A stretch of DNA of 17,124 nt from Halobacteriales archaeon (GCA_018609935.1 JAHENH010000020.1:1-17124); one strand, 5' to 3'; shown: positions 1 to 8,234, numbered from the stretch's first letter. Notes: generated from the letters alone by a model not told the origin. Numbers and translations: made by a program.

Positions 1-180
1 AATCCTGCAGATATTTATCGTGTGTTAGTTCTGAGGTCGATTAATACTTCAGGCGGGGGCCTATCAACTATATTTACAAACATAGGAATACCAAATACTA
101 TATTAACCGGTTTTTTACTTCTCTGGTGTATAACACCAATAATTATAGCATCTAAACCTATAAATAGAAAAAATATATAA
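1..180 (+). CDS. ABC-2 type transporter permease, C-terminal fragment (NosY-like)
   Basis: The reading frame is open from base 1 and stops at TAA 178-180, giving 59 C-terminal residues; the start lies before the window. It begins NPADIYRVLVL, followed by a Gly-rich stretch (SGGG) and a hydrophobic segment (TGFLLLWCITPIIIA), then a short basic tail. The pattern NPxDxxRxLVL followed by one last membrane helix is what I know from the end of haloarchaeal ABC-2 permeases of the NosY (nitrous oxide/copper) type, integral membrane subunits working with an ATPase. Substrate cannot be told from this piece. It converges on corA, 87 bases away. Family call is by similarity of a short tail and is moderate. 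Confidence 0.55.
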   Translation, partial: NPADIYRVLVLRSINTSGGGLSTIFTNIGIPNTILTGFLLLWCITPIIIASKPINRKNI

Positions 181-267
181 TTTAACTATAAAAAATAAAT
201 ATTTGTTATTTTCCTTAGTTGTGGTTTTTGAATCTAGTTAATTTAGATATTTTGTATTTTATTGTAT

Positions 268-1266
268 CTATATCCAATCTCTTTTTTTAAAATATATTAA
301 CATTATGGCTGCTAAGAAACCCATTCCCAGCATTACTGCTGGATAACCGAAAGTCCATTCTAGTTCAGGCATATTATATTTAGAACCTGTGAAGTTCATT
401 CCATATATACCTGCAATAAATGTTAATGGTATAAATATTGTTGCTACTATAGTTAATACCTTCATTACTTCGTTTGTAGATAATGATACTGAACTAAGAT
501 ATATGTCTCTGGATCCGTTTGTTAGATCTCTATATGTTTCTATTAGGTCAACTACTTGTACAAGGTGATCGTATATATCTCTAAAATATTTTTCATTTTG
601 GTCATTTATGTATCGAGCACCGCCGCGTGATAGATACGCCATTGCTTCTCTTGACGGCCAAGCTGTTTTTCTAAACGCTAGTAGATCTCTTCTTACATTA
701 TTTATTCTTTCAAGTATTTTAGGGTCTGTCTCAGAGATAATATTATCTTCAATTTTTTGAATTTCATCACCTATATCATTAAGTAATTTAAAATAATTAT
801 CTACTATATTGTCTATTATCTTATATGTTATAAAATCAGGCTCCCTTTTTCTTGGCTGTGTTGATATATCAGAAAACCGTTTGATAGTTTTTTCTATAAC
901 TTCTAGTCTTGTAGTAGAAATAGTTACTAACCAGTCCTCTCCAATAAAAAATCCTATTGGGTTTACTGTAGTTTCTTTTTCAAATTCTACCTCTTTTTGG
1001 CTAAGACTTGCTGTTTTAAACAAAACAAAAGTATGATCATCAAATTCTTCAGTCTTTGGTTGAGAACTGTTTTCTACTATATCTTCTATTGATAAATAAT
1101 GAATATTGAATATATTTCTTATCTTCAATATATTATCTGATTCAATATCATTGATTGTAATATCGTCGATATTTATCCAAGTAACACCTTCTGATCTGGC
1201 TGATTTTTCTATATCATCAAATTCTTGGATACCGTCTTCTTTATATGCAAAAGAAGTTACAATCAT
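268..1266 (-). CDS. corA: CorA family magnesium/divalent cation transporter
   Basis: CorA forms pentameric inner-membrane channels for Mg2+ (sometimes Co2+ or Ni2+). The 332-aa product has a long soluble N-terminal region, a charged helical stalk (about residues 150-265), and two C-terminal membrane helices (about 268-287 and 305-326). The signature Y-G-M-N is at residues 288-291, followed by the periplasmic loop MPELEW and a short basic end (KKRDWI), all as in classical CorA. I start at ATG 1266 rather than TTG 1290. The start codon overlaps the stop of the small upstream gene as ATGA, which implies translational coupling, and haloarchaeal CorA proteins begin close to this point. No truncation is seen. 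Confidence 0.93.
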   Translation of the reverse strand: MIVTSFAYKEDGIQEFDDIEKSARSEGVTWINIDDITINDIESDNILKIRNIFNIHYLSIEDIVENSSQPKTEEFDDHTFVLFKTASLSQKEVEFEKETTVNPIGFFIGEDWLVTISTTRLEVIEKTIKRFSDISTQPRKREPDFITYKIIDNIVDNYFKLLNDIGDEIQKIEDNIISETDPKILERINNVRRDLLAFRKTAWPSREAMAYLSRGGARYINDQNEKYFRDIYDHLVQVVDLIETYRDLTNGSRDIYLSSVSLSTNEVMKVLTIVATIFIPLTFIAGIYGMNFTGSKYNMPELEWTFGYPAVMLGMGFLAAIMLIYFKKRDWI

Positions 1267-1430
1267 AGTATCTCTTCTTTTTTTGGCCAAACTTCAATTG
1301 CTAATAAACTTATCCCTATAATAGATAATGTAATAGATAAAGAACGACCTGGATATACAATAAAAATACCAGTAATATATCCTATAATACCAATTATGGC
1401 CAATATAAAACTTATTAATAAATTATTCAT
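1263..1430 (-). CDS. Small two-helix membrane protein coupled to corA
   Basis: This is a 55-aa reading frame, ATG at 1430-1428 and TGA at 1265-1263; the stop overlaps the corA start as ATGA. The product is almost wholly hydrophobic: one helix at about residues 4-26 (LLISFILAIIGIIGYITGIF), a short polar turn (YPGRS), a second helix at about 30-46, and a charged tail (WPKKEEIL). An AT-rich TATA-like stretch lies about 24-32 bases before the ATG, so it probably leads a two-gene corA transcript. I do not recognise the family. It might assist or regulate the CorA channel, but this rests only on the coupling. The overlap and clean two-helix pattern make it unlikely to be a chance frame. Confidence 0.6.
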   Translation of the reverse strand: MNNLLISFILAIIGIIGYITGIFIVYPGRSLSITLSIIGISLLAIEVWPKKEEIL

Positions 1431-1592
1431 AAATATTTGTTATAGTCCAAATAATTAAAATATTATCTCTGGGATAAACACAAAAATTTAACTAATGAGA
1501 TATCAAATTTAAGTTGATTTTACCCCTCCTAAAAAATAGTTTTATTTTATAAATTAATGATAGATAACCTCCAAAATTTTATATATATTTTT

Positions 1593-2150
1593 ATGATTTT
1601 TAAAAGAAAAAGCCAATATTTTTATTTTCAATAAAAATTTTATCTATTTTATTTTTAGGATTAATGCCTACGGCAAATCCTCAAAATTCAAATCTGTCCG
1701 ATATAGCACCTTGAGGTAATTGAGATTAATCTGAAAACAGTGGTGATATACTTGATAGTAATAATTATTATAGAGTATTTCAAGGTAATGAGGACATAGA
1801 AAACTGGCTTCATATAAATGGTGATAGAATAAATGGTTAAGTCCCTGCAGTGAATTTGTGACAGATCTTTTTTTAGAACAAAGTAATCTATAGTTTGGAC
1901 TAGATAACACATACACATGATGATAGAATAACTTTATCTGGAACTATTTTTTTAGATATACAAACAGTAGCTTTATATAAAAAGAAGTAGATGACAACCT
2001 AGAAACTGAATACAAACCCAGCGTGAAAGAATTGAAAACTTAACTAATAACCTTCAACAAAAGAATCAAACAGGCTTTATCATATTAGCTACAATATTTG
2101 GAGGTCTATTATATATTACTATTTTAAGTTTAAGAAATAAAAATAAATAG
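1593..2150 (+). pseudogene. Decayed secreted/surface glycoprotein gene with C-terminal anchor
   Basis: No long open frame survives, but one frame keeps protein-like content across many stops. A hydrophobic signal-like stretch (ILSILFLGLMPTANP, from about 1637) is followed by in-frame stops at 1712, 1721, 1727, 1838 and 1859. Between them is a block reading YYRVFQGNEDIENWLHING, which resembles the YQGxxDI motif of haloarchaeal surface (BGTF-type) domains, and further on ITLSGTIFLDIQTVALY. After a frameshift near 1990-2015 the third frame ends with QTGF, a hydrophobic helix and a basic tail (LRNKNK), stopping at TAG 2148-2150. That tail matches the plan of a PGF-CTERM sorting signal. I read it as a dead surface protein gene; the start is uncertain. 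Confidence 0.6.
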
Positions 2151-2159
2151 TAATAATTT

Positions 2160-2195
2160 TTTACAAACTTAGGAATACCATGTTTTCTTTTAACC
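2160..2195 (+). repeat. Short sequence resembling the permease tail at 73-108
   Basis: About 29 of 36 bases match positions 73-108, with one mismatch in the first 20 (tttacaaac, then t/a, then taggaatacca). In the matching frame it reads FTNLGIP, against FTNIGIP in the ABC-2 permease tail. It lies just before icd. It could be the relic of a second permease gene, or chance similarity in AT-rich DNA. Confidence 0.3.
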
Positions 2196-2221
2196 TTCAG
2201 TCTTTAGTTTTTTATAGCTAA

Positions 2222-3481
2222 ATGGATTTTAAAAAAATACAAGTTCCGAGTAACGGAGAAATAATAAAAATTGATGGCAATAATTTTGTTGTACCTGACA
2301 ATCCTATAATACCCTATATCATTGGTGACGGTATAGGAAGTGAAATTACTCCAGTGGCCTGCGAAATTTTGGATCAAGCTGCGAGAGCTACTGGAAGAAA
2401 TATTTATTGGACTGAGATATATGCTGGAGATAAAGGAAAAAAGCTATATAATAAATTACTTCCCAGTGAGACTATTAAAGCCATCCGAAACTTTAAGGTA
2501 GCACTTAAAGGTCCATTAACAACTCCTGTAGGTCATGGATATAGATCACTTAATGTTTCACTTAGAAAAAAACTAGATCTTTATACCTCTATCCGGCCAG
2601 CAGTCTATATTGAAGGTTTACCCACTCCTTTAAATAATCCAGAACAGACTGATATTGTAGTTTTCAGGGAAAATACGGAAGATGTATATGCAGGTATAGA
2701 ATGGGAGAGAGGATCAGTTAAAGCTAATAAAGTCAGGAATTTCTTGAATAGGGAAATGAAACAGAAAATATCGGAAGATTCTGGAATTGGTGTTAAAGTT
2801 TTTACTGAGAAAGGAACTAAAAGATTGGTTAGAAAAGCAATAGATTATGCCTTAAGAAAAAATAGAGATTTGGTTACATTGGTACATAAAGGAAACATTA
2901 TGAGGTATACTGAAGGTGCTTTTTGTAGATGGGGATATGAAGTGGCAAAAGAAGAATATGGGGATAATGTAGTAACTATTGAAGGGACTAATATGGAAAG
3001 AAACATGGATATACTACCGGATAAGCTAGATGATGCTGATTTGATTGTAAATGATATACTTGCTGATTTAATGATACAACATTTGATTACGGAAACAGAT
3101 AGTTATGATGTTTTAGCTACTTCAAATTTAAATGGTGACTACATAAGTGATGCTACGGCTGGATTAATAGGTGGATTAGGTGTAGCTCCTGGAAGTAATG
3201 TAGGGGATAATATTGAGGTATATGAAGCAGTACATGGTAGCGCACCAGATATAGCCGGTGAAGGAAAAGCTAACCCTACTGCTCAACTATTATCTGGAGC
3301 TTTAATGTTTGAGAGTTTCGGATGGTGTAAAGCTTCTAAATTAATAAAAGATTCAGTAAAAGAAACTTATAAAGAAAAAACTGTAACATGGGATATAGCA
3401 CAACAAAAACCAGAATATAAACAGGTATCAACATCTAAGTTTGGAGATATAATAGCTGAAAAAATAAAAAAACATATTTAG
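2222..3481 (+). CDS. icd: Isocitrate dehydrogenase, E. coli-type fold with NAD-type cofactor signature
   Basis: This enzyme oxidises isocitrate to 2-oxoglutarate and CO2 in the citric acid cycle. At 419 aa it is the length of the E. coli Icd homodimer class. Substrate residues are present: S109, N111, R115, R125 and R149 (E. coli S113, N115, R119, R129, R153), the catalytic Y156 and K223, and metal-binding D306 and D310. The NADP-selecting residues of E. coli are not: K344-Y345 is D343-I344 here (HGSAPDIAG), Y391 is W390 and R395 is Q394. Asp-Ile at this position is the classical NAD pattern, so I infer NAD use. It stands alone between two decayed surface protein genes. Start ATG 2222 is the natural one; no homopolymer damage is seen. 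Confidence 0.96.
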   Translation: MDFKKIQVPSNGEIIKIDGNNFVVPDNPIIPYIIGDGIGSEITPVACEILDQAARATGRNIYWTEIYAGDKGKKLYNKLLPSETIKAIRNFKVALKGPLTTPVGHGYRSLNVSLRKKLDLYTSIRPAVYIEGLPTPLNNPEQTDIVVFRENTEDVYAGIEWERGSVKANKVRNFLNREMKQKISEDSGIGVKVFTEKGTKRLVRKAIDYALRKNRDLVTLVHKGNIMRYTEGAFCRWGYEVAKEEYGDNVVTIEGTNMERNMDILPDKLDDADLIVNDILADLMIQHLITETDSYDVLATSNLNGDYISDATAGLIGGLGVAPGSNVGDNIEVYEAVHGSAPDIAGEGKANPTAQLLSGALMFESFGWCKASKLIKDSVKETYKEKTVTWDIAQQKPEYKQVSTSKFGDIIAEKIKKHI

Positions 3482-3579
3482 ATATATAATAAAAATAAAT
3501 AAAATTTTTAGATATTCAAAGAGAATATATCTAATATAATAGAAAAATATAAAATTTATTCTTCTGTGGTTTTGTTGCC

Positions 3580-3632
3580 AGTTGGAACAGTGGGTTCACT
3601 TTCGAGCTTCCTTACCTTTAGAAACTAGAAGC
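3580..3632 (+). repeat. Decayed repeat element, copy A
   Basis: This 53-bp stretch, clearly richer in G+C than its surroundings, matches 16167-16218 in the same orientation with about 8 mismatches and one single-base indel. Both carry ggttcacttt or gagttcacttt, then cctta(c/t)cttt, then tagaagc. Once the extra base is ignored, both copies read the same peptide: SLSSPLPLETRSD in A and SLSSPLSLESRS in B, preceded by VGTV or VKTV. That suggests the C-terminal end of one gene family, such as an IS200/IS605-type TnpB with its right end, but no larger remnant is visible. In A the shifted frame stops at TAA 3651-3653. Confidence 0.5.
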
Positions 3633-3653
3633 GACCCTATAGTCCATCATTAA

Positions 3654-3839
3654 AATACTATTATTTTATAGATTCTATTAAATTTATTCTTACTATAAAT
3701 GGAGAATATAAGATAACGTGAACTACAAGGTAAAGATGATGATTTGAGTATCATATGTGGAAAAAACTAATATAAATATAGAAAAAAGCAGATAATGTTT
3801 TTTTGAAATAATTTACTAGAAATATAAAGTAAAATTGTT
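3654..3839. other. AT-rich spacer with nothing recognised
   Basis: Together with 3482-3579 this forms the gap between icd and the decayed Tat-signal gene. Apart from repeat copy A in the middle I see no coding frame, RNA gene or clear hairpin. Confidence 0.5.
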
Positions 3840-4516
3840 ATGGTTTATACAAAAAGAGATTTTTTAAAATATATAGGAACTTTCTCGATATTATCTATAT
3901 TTGGAGTAAATACGTTTGTTAAATCACAAAATTCTAATGTATCCATGATGTTATGGAGGATGACACCTATAGAAATAATAGGAAAAAATTTTAAAATAAT
4001 ATCTGAGTTTTCTCAAAGAAAAATTTGTTTCGTTTTCTTCTATAAGTTTTAAAAGATATCTTATAAGATTTGAAACATAAACTGGGTTTACTGGACAGAA
4101 AGTGTTATGGATAGAGGAAGATAAAGATTTATCTGTCGATTCAAAGCCATATACAATTATATATAAAGGAAGCTGTACTGGAACAACTACTATTATAGAT
4201 TTTACACCTGAATAACAACATCAAACAGAAAACCAAGATACAACTGATGACAATATATCGAATAAAACAAATATTTCGGATAGTCAACAAAATATCTCTA
4301 ACAATTCTTATATTACTGAAAATAATACTGACATAATTGGGGGTAACCTAACAGAAACACAAGATAAAAACTCAAATATATCTAATAATAAAACTAACAT
4401 AACCAAATCAAAATCAATTTGAAAGAGAACAAAATGGTTTTAATTTGATACTAGGAGTTATTACTGTATTTATATTATATCTATTTAGAATATTTAAAAT
4501 ATTAAATAAAAAATAA
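3840..4516 (+). pseudogene. Decayed Tat-exported surface protein gene with C-terminal anchor
   Basis: The first frame gives a Tat-like signal (TKRDFLKYIG followed by FSILSIFG; KR in place of the usual RR) and runs to TAA at 4050-4052. After a frameshift near 4015-4025, the next frame carries a plausible domain (QKVLWIEEDKDLSVDSKPYT and IIYKGSCTGTTTIIDFTPE) interrupted by TAA 4078-4080 and TAA 4213-4215. It then holds a long Asn/Thr/Gln-rich stalk with many N-X-S/T sites, up to TGA 4420-4422. A second frameshift restores a C-terminal QNGF, hydrophobic helix and basic tail ending at TAA 4514-4516. This is the plan of a haloarchaeal exported, cell-surface-anchored protein. Two stops plus two shifts make it a true pseudogene rather than a single sequencing error. 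Confidence 0.7.
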
Positions 4517-4655
4517 GTTATAAACAAAGTTTATTTTATTAATTTATATAATTTTACAATATCTACTAAATATTAGAGTTTATACTAAAAATTATAGTTT
4601 ATGTAATTATATGAAAATATATTAGAAATATGATTGAATTTTCAGATTATTTAAT

Positions 4656-5357
4656 TTACTTTTTGTTTCTTTTTGAATATATAGTTATAAATGATAACAT
4701 AATTCCTATTAATGCTACAATGTATCCAAAACCAGGTTGTTGTTGGGTTTGATCTGTGTTGTTTTGTTGTGTTTTGTTTTGTTGATCTTGTGTTTCAGAG
4801 CTATCCTGGTTTTGAATTTGTTCATCTATACTAAATGTTATAGTTCGTGTTGAAAATCTTTTAATATTAAAAGTAATCCATGTACTATTTACACCCTCTT
4901 CCTTAGTAGTAATGAAGCTATGTTGTACACTATCCACATACATAGTTACATAGTCTTCCAAGTTGGTGATATTCTGGGAGGAGATAACTGCTCGTTGGTG
5001 AATGTAAAATGTAACATTCTCAGCATCACCCGTTACATTTATATTTAAAGTATAATTTGTTGAAGTATTTCGTATAAGTTCAACAGAGGTGTTATCTAAA
5101 AATGTTTGTTCAACTCTTATTTTTCCTGATAAACTATTTGGATTAACTTTTTGTACTGGTCTCGTGTTTGAAAAACTAGTTATTGTTCCCTCTAAAATAC
5201 CTATGTCACCTCTTATTTGGGAATTATTTTGGTTATTCGGGGTTTGGTTTGCTTGACTGTTTTGTGGCTGTGCTACTGCACCTCCAATAGTTGTTGTAGA
5301 TAAACAAAAAACTATTATTCCAATCAAAACAATATCTGATATATTTGTTTTGTCCAT
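4656..5357 (-). CDS. PGF-CTERM surface-anchored glycoprotein
   Basis: A 233-aa exported protein of unknown function. The N-terminus has a Sec-type signal: hydrophobic residues 9-25, then AVA just before a likely cleavage after A29. Residues about 48-176 form a probable beta-rich domain with many N-X-S/T sites (NTS, NYT, NVT, NIT, NST), so N-glycosylation is likely. Residues about 178-207 are a Gln/Asn/Thr-rich stalk. The C-terminus is a canonical PGF-CTERM signal: PGFG at 208-211, a hydrophobic helix, then SKRNKK. In archaea archaeosortase A processes such tails and a lipid is attached. It is the only intact one of three surface protein genes in this region, lying downstream of the broken sensor kinase on the same strand with 161 bases between them. 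Confidence 0.85.
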   Translation of the reverse strand: MDKTNISDIVLIGIIVFCLSTTTIGGAVAQPQNSQANQTPNNQNNSQIRGDIGILEGTITSFSNTRPVQKVNPNSLSGKIRVEQTFLDNTSVELIRNTSTNYTLNINVTGDAENVTFYIHQRAVISSQNITNLEDYVTMYVDSVQHSFITTKEEGVNSTWITFNIKRFSTRTITFSIDEQIQNQDSSETQDQQNKTQQNNTDQTQQQPGFGYIVALIGIMLSFITIYSKRNKK

Positions 5358-5518
5358 ATATTATATATTTATACATGGATACTTTAATATTACCCGAAAA
5401 TATCTATATTTATCTTAGTTTATATTTTTCATTAAATATAAAGAAATAAAATAAAACCATGATTGATATTTTTTATTAAAGACTTCTATATTTTTATTTA
5501 ATATTTGTTTAAAAATAA

Positions 5519-6644
5519 CTAATTATGTTTTCTTAGTTTTATTTTAAATATTGTTCCCTCTGGTTTGTTGTCTTCAATCCATACATCTCCATTATAACCT
5601 TCTATGAGCTTGTCTACTAGGTATAGTCCGATTCCTGTTCCCTCACTTTTTAGGCTTTTCTCTCCTTTGCCGAATATTTTTTCTTTTAGTTCATCTGGTA
5701 TTTCTGGTCCATTGTCTGCTATTGAAATTATAACATTGTCGGATTTTTGTTTTGTTGATATTTCTATCTTTGGTGTTTCCTTATCATTGTGTTGTATTGC
5801 ATTGTTTAGTATGTTTCTGAAGACTGAGGATAACATTTCGTTTGCTTTTATATTTATATTTGGAATCCTCCCGCTTATTTTAATATCTATATTATTAAAA
5901 CTAGATTTTGTGTTTTCAATTTCTTGTTTAAGTATATTTTTTAGATTTATTTTTTTTATATTAAAGTCTCCACCCATAGTTATTGTTTCTGTAAGGTCTT
6001 TAGATATTATTGTTAAATCTATTATGTGTTGATTTCTGTTCTCTATTTTTTCTATATCTTTTAGAAAAGATTTTTGCAATTCTTTTTTACTATATTTTTC
6101 TTTTATATTGTTTATATATAGATCTATTACGCTAATGTCATTTCGTATGTCATGTCTTAAAATTCTGTTTAGTATTTCTAACTGTTCGTTTTTTCTTTCA
6201 ATTTCTTTTTCTTTTTTTATACGGTCAGTGATGTCTATATGGGCAACAACTATGTATTTATTATTATATTCTTCAAATGTGGAAGCCCACATTAGAAACC
6301 ATCTTTTTTCATCTGGATCATGACACGGGTATTCATATTCAAAAATTTCTTTTTTCCCCTTTAATAACTTCTTTAAGTCCTTTTATTACTTCTTTTGCGG
6401 ATCTGCTTTCATCTTTTTTAGTAACTTCTAAATAATTTATACCTTTACTTTCTGGGTGTAGTTTATAATCATTATCTTTTGCAAACTGTTGCCATTTTTT
6501 ATTGGTATCAATTATTGTACCTTCTTTATCAAGGATTGCTATATTAAATGGTAAAATATTTAATATTTTTAAAGAAGATGGAAGCTTTATGTCCTCATCC
6601 ATATAATAAGAAAATTCTTTAACATATTTAATATTTGTTTTCAT
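5519..6644 (-). pseudogene. PAS-domain sensor histidine kinase, split by one frameshift
   Basis: Two adjacent minus-strand frames (6644-6339 and 6292-5519) form one kinase of about 374 aa if a single base is removed from the T6 run at 6350-6355. The first part is a PAS domain (LPFNIAILDKEGTIIDTN). The join then reads IFEYEYPCHDPDEKRWFLMW and continues into VVAHIDITDR, a normal PAS end. The kinase core has the H-box LRHDIRND (phospho-acceptor near residue 164 of the joined protein), N-box NILNNAIQHND, G1 box DNGPEIPDE and G2 box GTGIGLYLV. No membrane helix is seen, so it is a soluble sensor. All catalytic motifs are intact, so the shift is either very recent, a sequencing error in a homopolymer, or a switch. 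The H-box and PAS style are typically haloarchaeal. Confidence 0.88.
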
Positions 6645-6746
6645 TATTTTTTAATCTAATAATTAAAAAGTTTTTATGTATTTTTTAAAGTGGTAAGTTA
6701 ATTTCAATAATTATTATATTTTGGAGAGATTTTAGTTTTTTGTTCT

Positions 6747-6757
6747 TTTATAAAAAT
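6747..6757 (+). promoter_or_regulatory. TATA-like box for the methyltransferase gene
   Basis: The stretch tttataaaaat is centred about 36 bases before ATG 6788. It predicts a transcript starting a few bases before this ATG and excludes the more upstream ATG at 6740, which would lie before the box. Confidence 0.45.
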
Positions 6758-6787
6758 ATTTATTTGTTTTTGATTTTAATTTATTTT

Positions 6788-7468
6788 ATGGATGTTGGGG
6801 GAGAGTTTGATGAATGGGCCTTTGAGGGGAGAGATAAAGATATGGAGAAAAGACATTGGCATACAGCAAAATTTGCTGTAGATAGAATGCCTATTGAAGC
6901 TGGTGATACTGTAGTGGATCTTGGAACAGGATCAGGATATATTCCACGCTTTCTTAGTGAGAAATTTAATGATATTTCTATTTATGGACTAGATGGTTCT
7001 TCAGAGATGCTTAAAAAAGCAAAATATCATACAGAAGATAAGAAAATCGGATTTTTACGGGGTAATTTCGAAATAATACCATTTTTGGATAATTGTGTTA
7101 ATCATGTTTTTTCTATGGAGGCTTTCTACTATGCTGAAAACCCCTATAAGACATTGAAAGAAATACGGAGAATATTAAACCCAGGTGGTACATTTTTTTG
7201 TGCAGTAGACTATTTTAAGGAAAATGAGTATTCACACCATTGGCAAGATAGTATTTCTATTGATATGACTCTTTGGAGTTCTAAAGAGTACCGTGAAGCT
7301 TTTAGAAATTCTGGTTTTTATGTTGCTGAACAGGATAATATATCTGATTTAGATATTGAAATACCTCCTGAGGACGCTTTCCCACTAGATAATTGGGAAA
7401 ATAGAGAAAATATGTTTGAACGATACCGAAAATATGGTACATTACTTACTGTTGGTGTTGCACCATAA
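6788..7468 (+). CDS. Class I SAM-dependent methyltransferase, haloarchaeal type
   Basis: A 226-aa methyltransferase with a Rossmann SAM-binding core. Motif I is VVDLGTGSGYIP, motif II is the acidic YGLDGSSEM, a GNFEIIPF stretch follows, and the post-motif II region reads FSMEAFYYAENPYKTLKEI then RRILNPGGTFFCAV. The opening MDVGGEFDEWAFEGRD and the ending YGTLLTVGVAP fit a haloarchaeal family annotated only as a class I methyltransferase; substrate unknown, probably a small molecule or metabolite. I start at ATG 6788. The upstream extension to 6740 adds 16 hydrophobic residues not expected in the family, and the TATA-like box lies inside that extension. It is divergent from the kinase gene with about 140 bases between, and appears monocistronic. 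Confidence 0.9.
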   Translation: MDVGGEFDEWAFEGRDKDMEKRHWHTAKFAVDRMPIEAGDTVVDLGTGSGYIPRFLSEKFNDISIYGLDGSSEMLKKAKYHTEDKKIGFLRGNFEIIPFLDNCVNHVFSMEAFYYAENPYKTLKEIRRILNPGGTFFCAVDYFKENEYSHHWQDSISIDMTLWSSKEYREAFRNSGFYVAEQDNISDLDIEIPPEDAFPLDNWENRENMFERYRKYGTLLTVGVAP

Positions 7469-7798
7469 AATCATCTTGTTGAAATTTTAACCTCTTAAAT
7501 TTTTTGTTAGGACAAATTATAATCATTTTTTTTAAAATAACTTATATTATATCTTAAGTGAAATTATTATAATAATATAAATAGTAATATGATAATTAAT
7601 TTTTCATTATTTTTATTTTATTCTTATTATAATAAATAAGTATCTACCTTAATTATTTTTATTTTATTATAAATATTTTACCTTTCGTAGATTATAATAT
7701 AAGAAAAATCTAATAGAATGTATATTATTCATTATAAGCTAATTTTTTAATAATAATAATTTATTAAGAAATATAAAATATTAATATGAAAGATTTTC
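7469..7798. other. AT-rich spacer with a probable poly-T terminator
   Basis: About 330 bases of nearly pure A/T hold no coding frame. An eight-T run at 7526-7533, and a shorter one at 7500-7505, about 30-60 bases after the methyltransferase stop, are plausible archaeal U-rich terminators. Nothing else is recognisable. Confidence 0.4.
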
Positions 7799-8119
7799 AT
7801 GGAAGAGAATGAAAAGAGGGATGATTTGCTTGAGGACAATCTTTTGTTAGCTTATAATATAGAAAATGTGTCTTGGTTAAAAAAAATAGATGGAAAAATT
7901 ATTGAAATATTATACAGAACAGAATTAAAACTTCCACCGTTTGTTTTAGCAAAAAATCTTGGATATCATAATGAATATGTAGCAAATAGATGTAGGAAAC
8001 TTTTAACTAGAAAAATATTAGTGAAGGAAGATGATGATTTTGTGTTTTATTCTTTAACTGAATTTGGAAAGAAAATACGAGAAGGTGAAGTGGATGATGA
8101 ACAGCTTAGATCACTATAA
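7799..8119 (+). CDS. Small winged-helix DNA-binding protein
   Basis: A 106-aa protein, mostly one winged helix-turn-helix domain at about residues 28-95. It starts with a helix (KKIDGKIIEILYRT), then LPPFVLAKNLGYHNEYVANRCRKL as helix-turn-recognition helix, then a wing (ILVKEDDDFVFYSLTEFGKKI). The order resembles haloarchaeal PhiH1-repressor-like winged-helix proteins, which act as small transcription regulators. The N-terminal 20 residues are acidic. It stands alone, about 330 bases after the methyltransferase and 146 bases before the terpene synthase-like gene on the same strand, so it might control either neighbour; that is only a guess from position. Start ATG 7799 is the only good choice in frame. 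Confidence 0.72.
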   Translation: MEENEKRDDLLEDNLLLAYNIENVSWLKKIDGKIIEILYRTELKLPPFVLAKNLGYHNEYVANRCRKLLTRKILVKEDDDFVFYSLTEFGKKIREGEVDDEQLRSL

Positions 8120-8234
8120 TTTTTTGGTGTTTTCTATCTTATACAGTTTAGGTTGTATGTCTTATCTTTGTTTCTACAAAGATTTAGATTATTTATAAAA
8201 AATTAATAGTGTAAAATAATTATTTACCAAAACA

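Noticed and set aside
1267..1290. TTG start extending corA by eight residues
   Set aside because: ATG 1266 overlaps the upstream stop and fits family length; the extension would overlap the small upstream gene further.
1668..1918. Two overlapping minus-strand frames of 76-82 aa
   Set aside because: Composition is Tyr/Ile/Leu-rich without domain pattern, and the plus strand shows a decayed surface protein with coherent content.
3560..3640. Possible tRNA because of higher G+C and a ggttcac run
   Set aside because: No cloverleaf can be drawn: no acceptor stem pairing and no anticodon arm; the second copy at 16167 differs at positions that would have to pair.
5604..6032. 142-aa plus-strand frame inside the kinase gene
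   Set aside because: Antisense of the conserved HATPase region, low-complexity Ser/Phe/Ile content, no promoter of its own.
7469..7798. Search for an origin or repeat array in the AT-rich spacer
   Set aside because: Only irregular A/T runs; no iterated motif, ORB-like sequence or inverted repeat of useful length.
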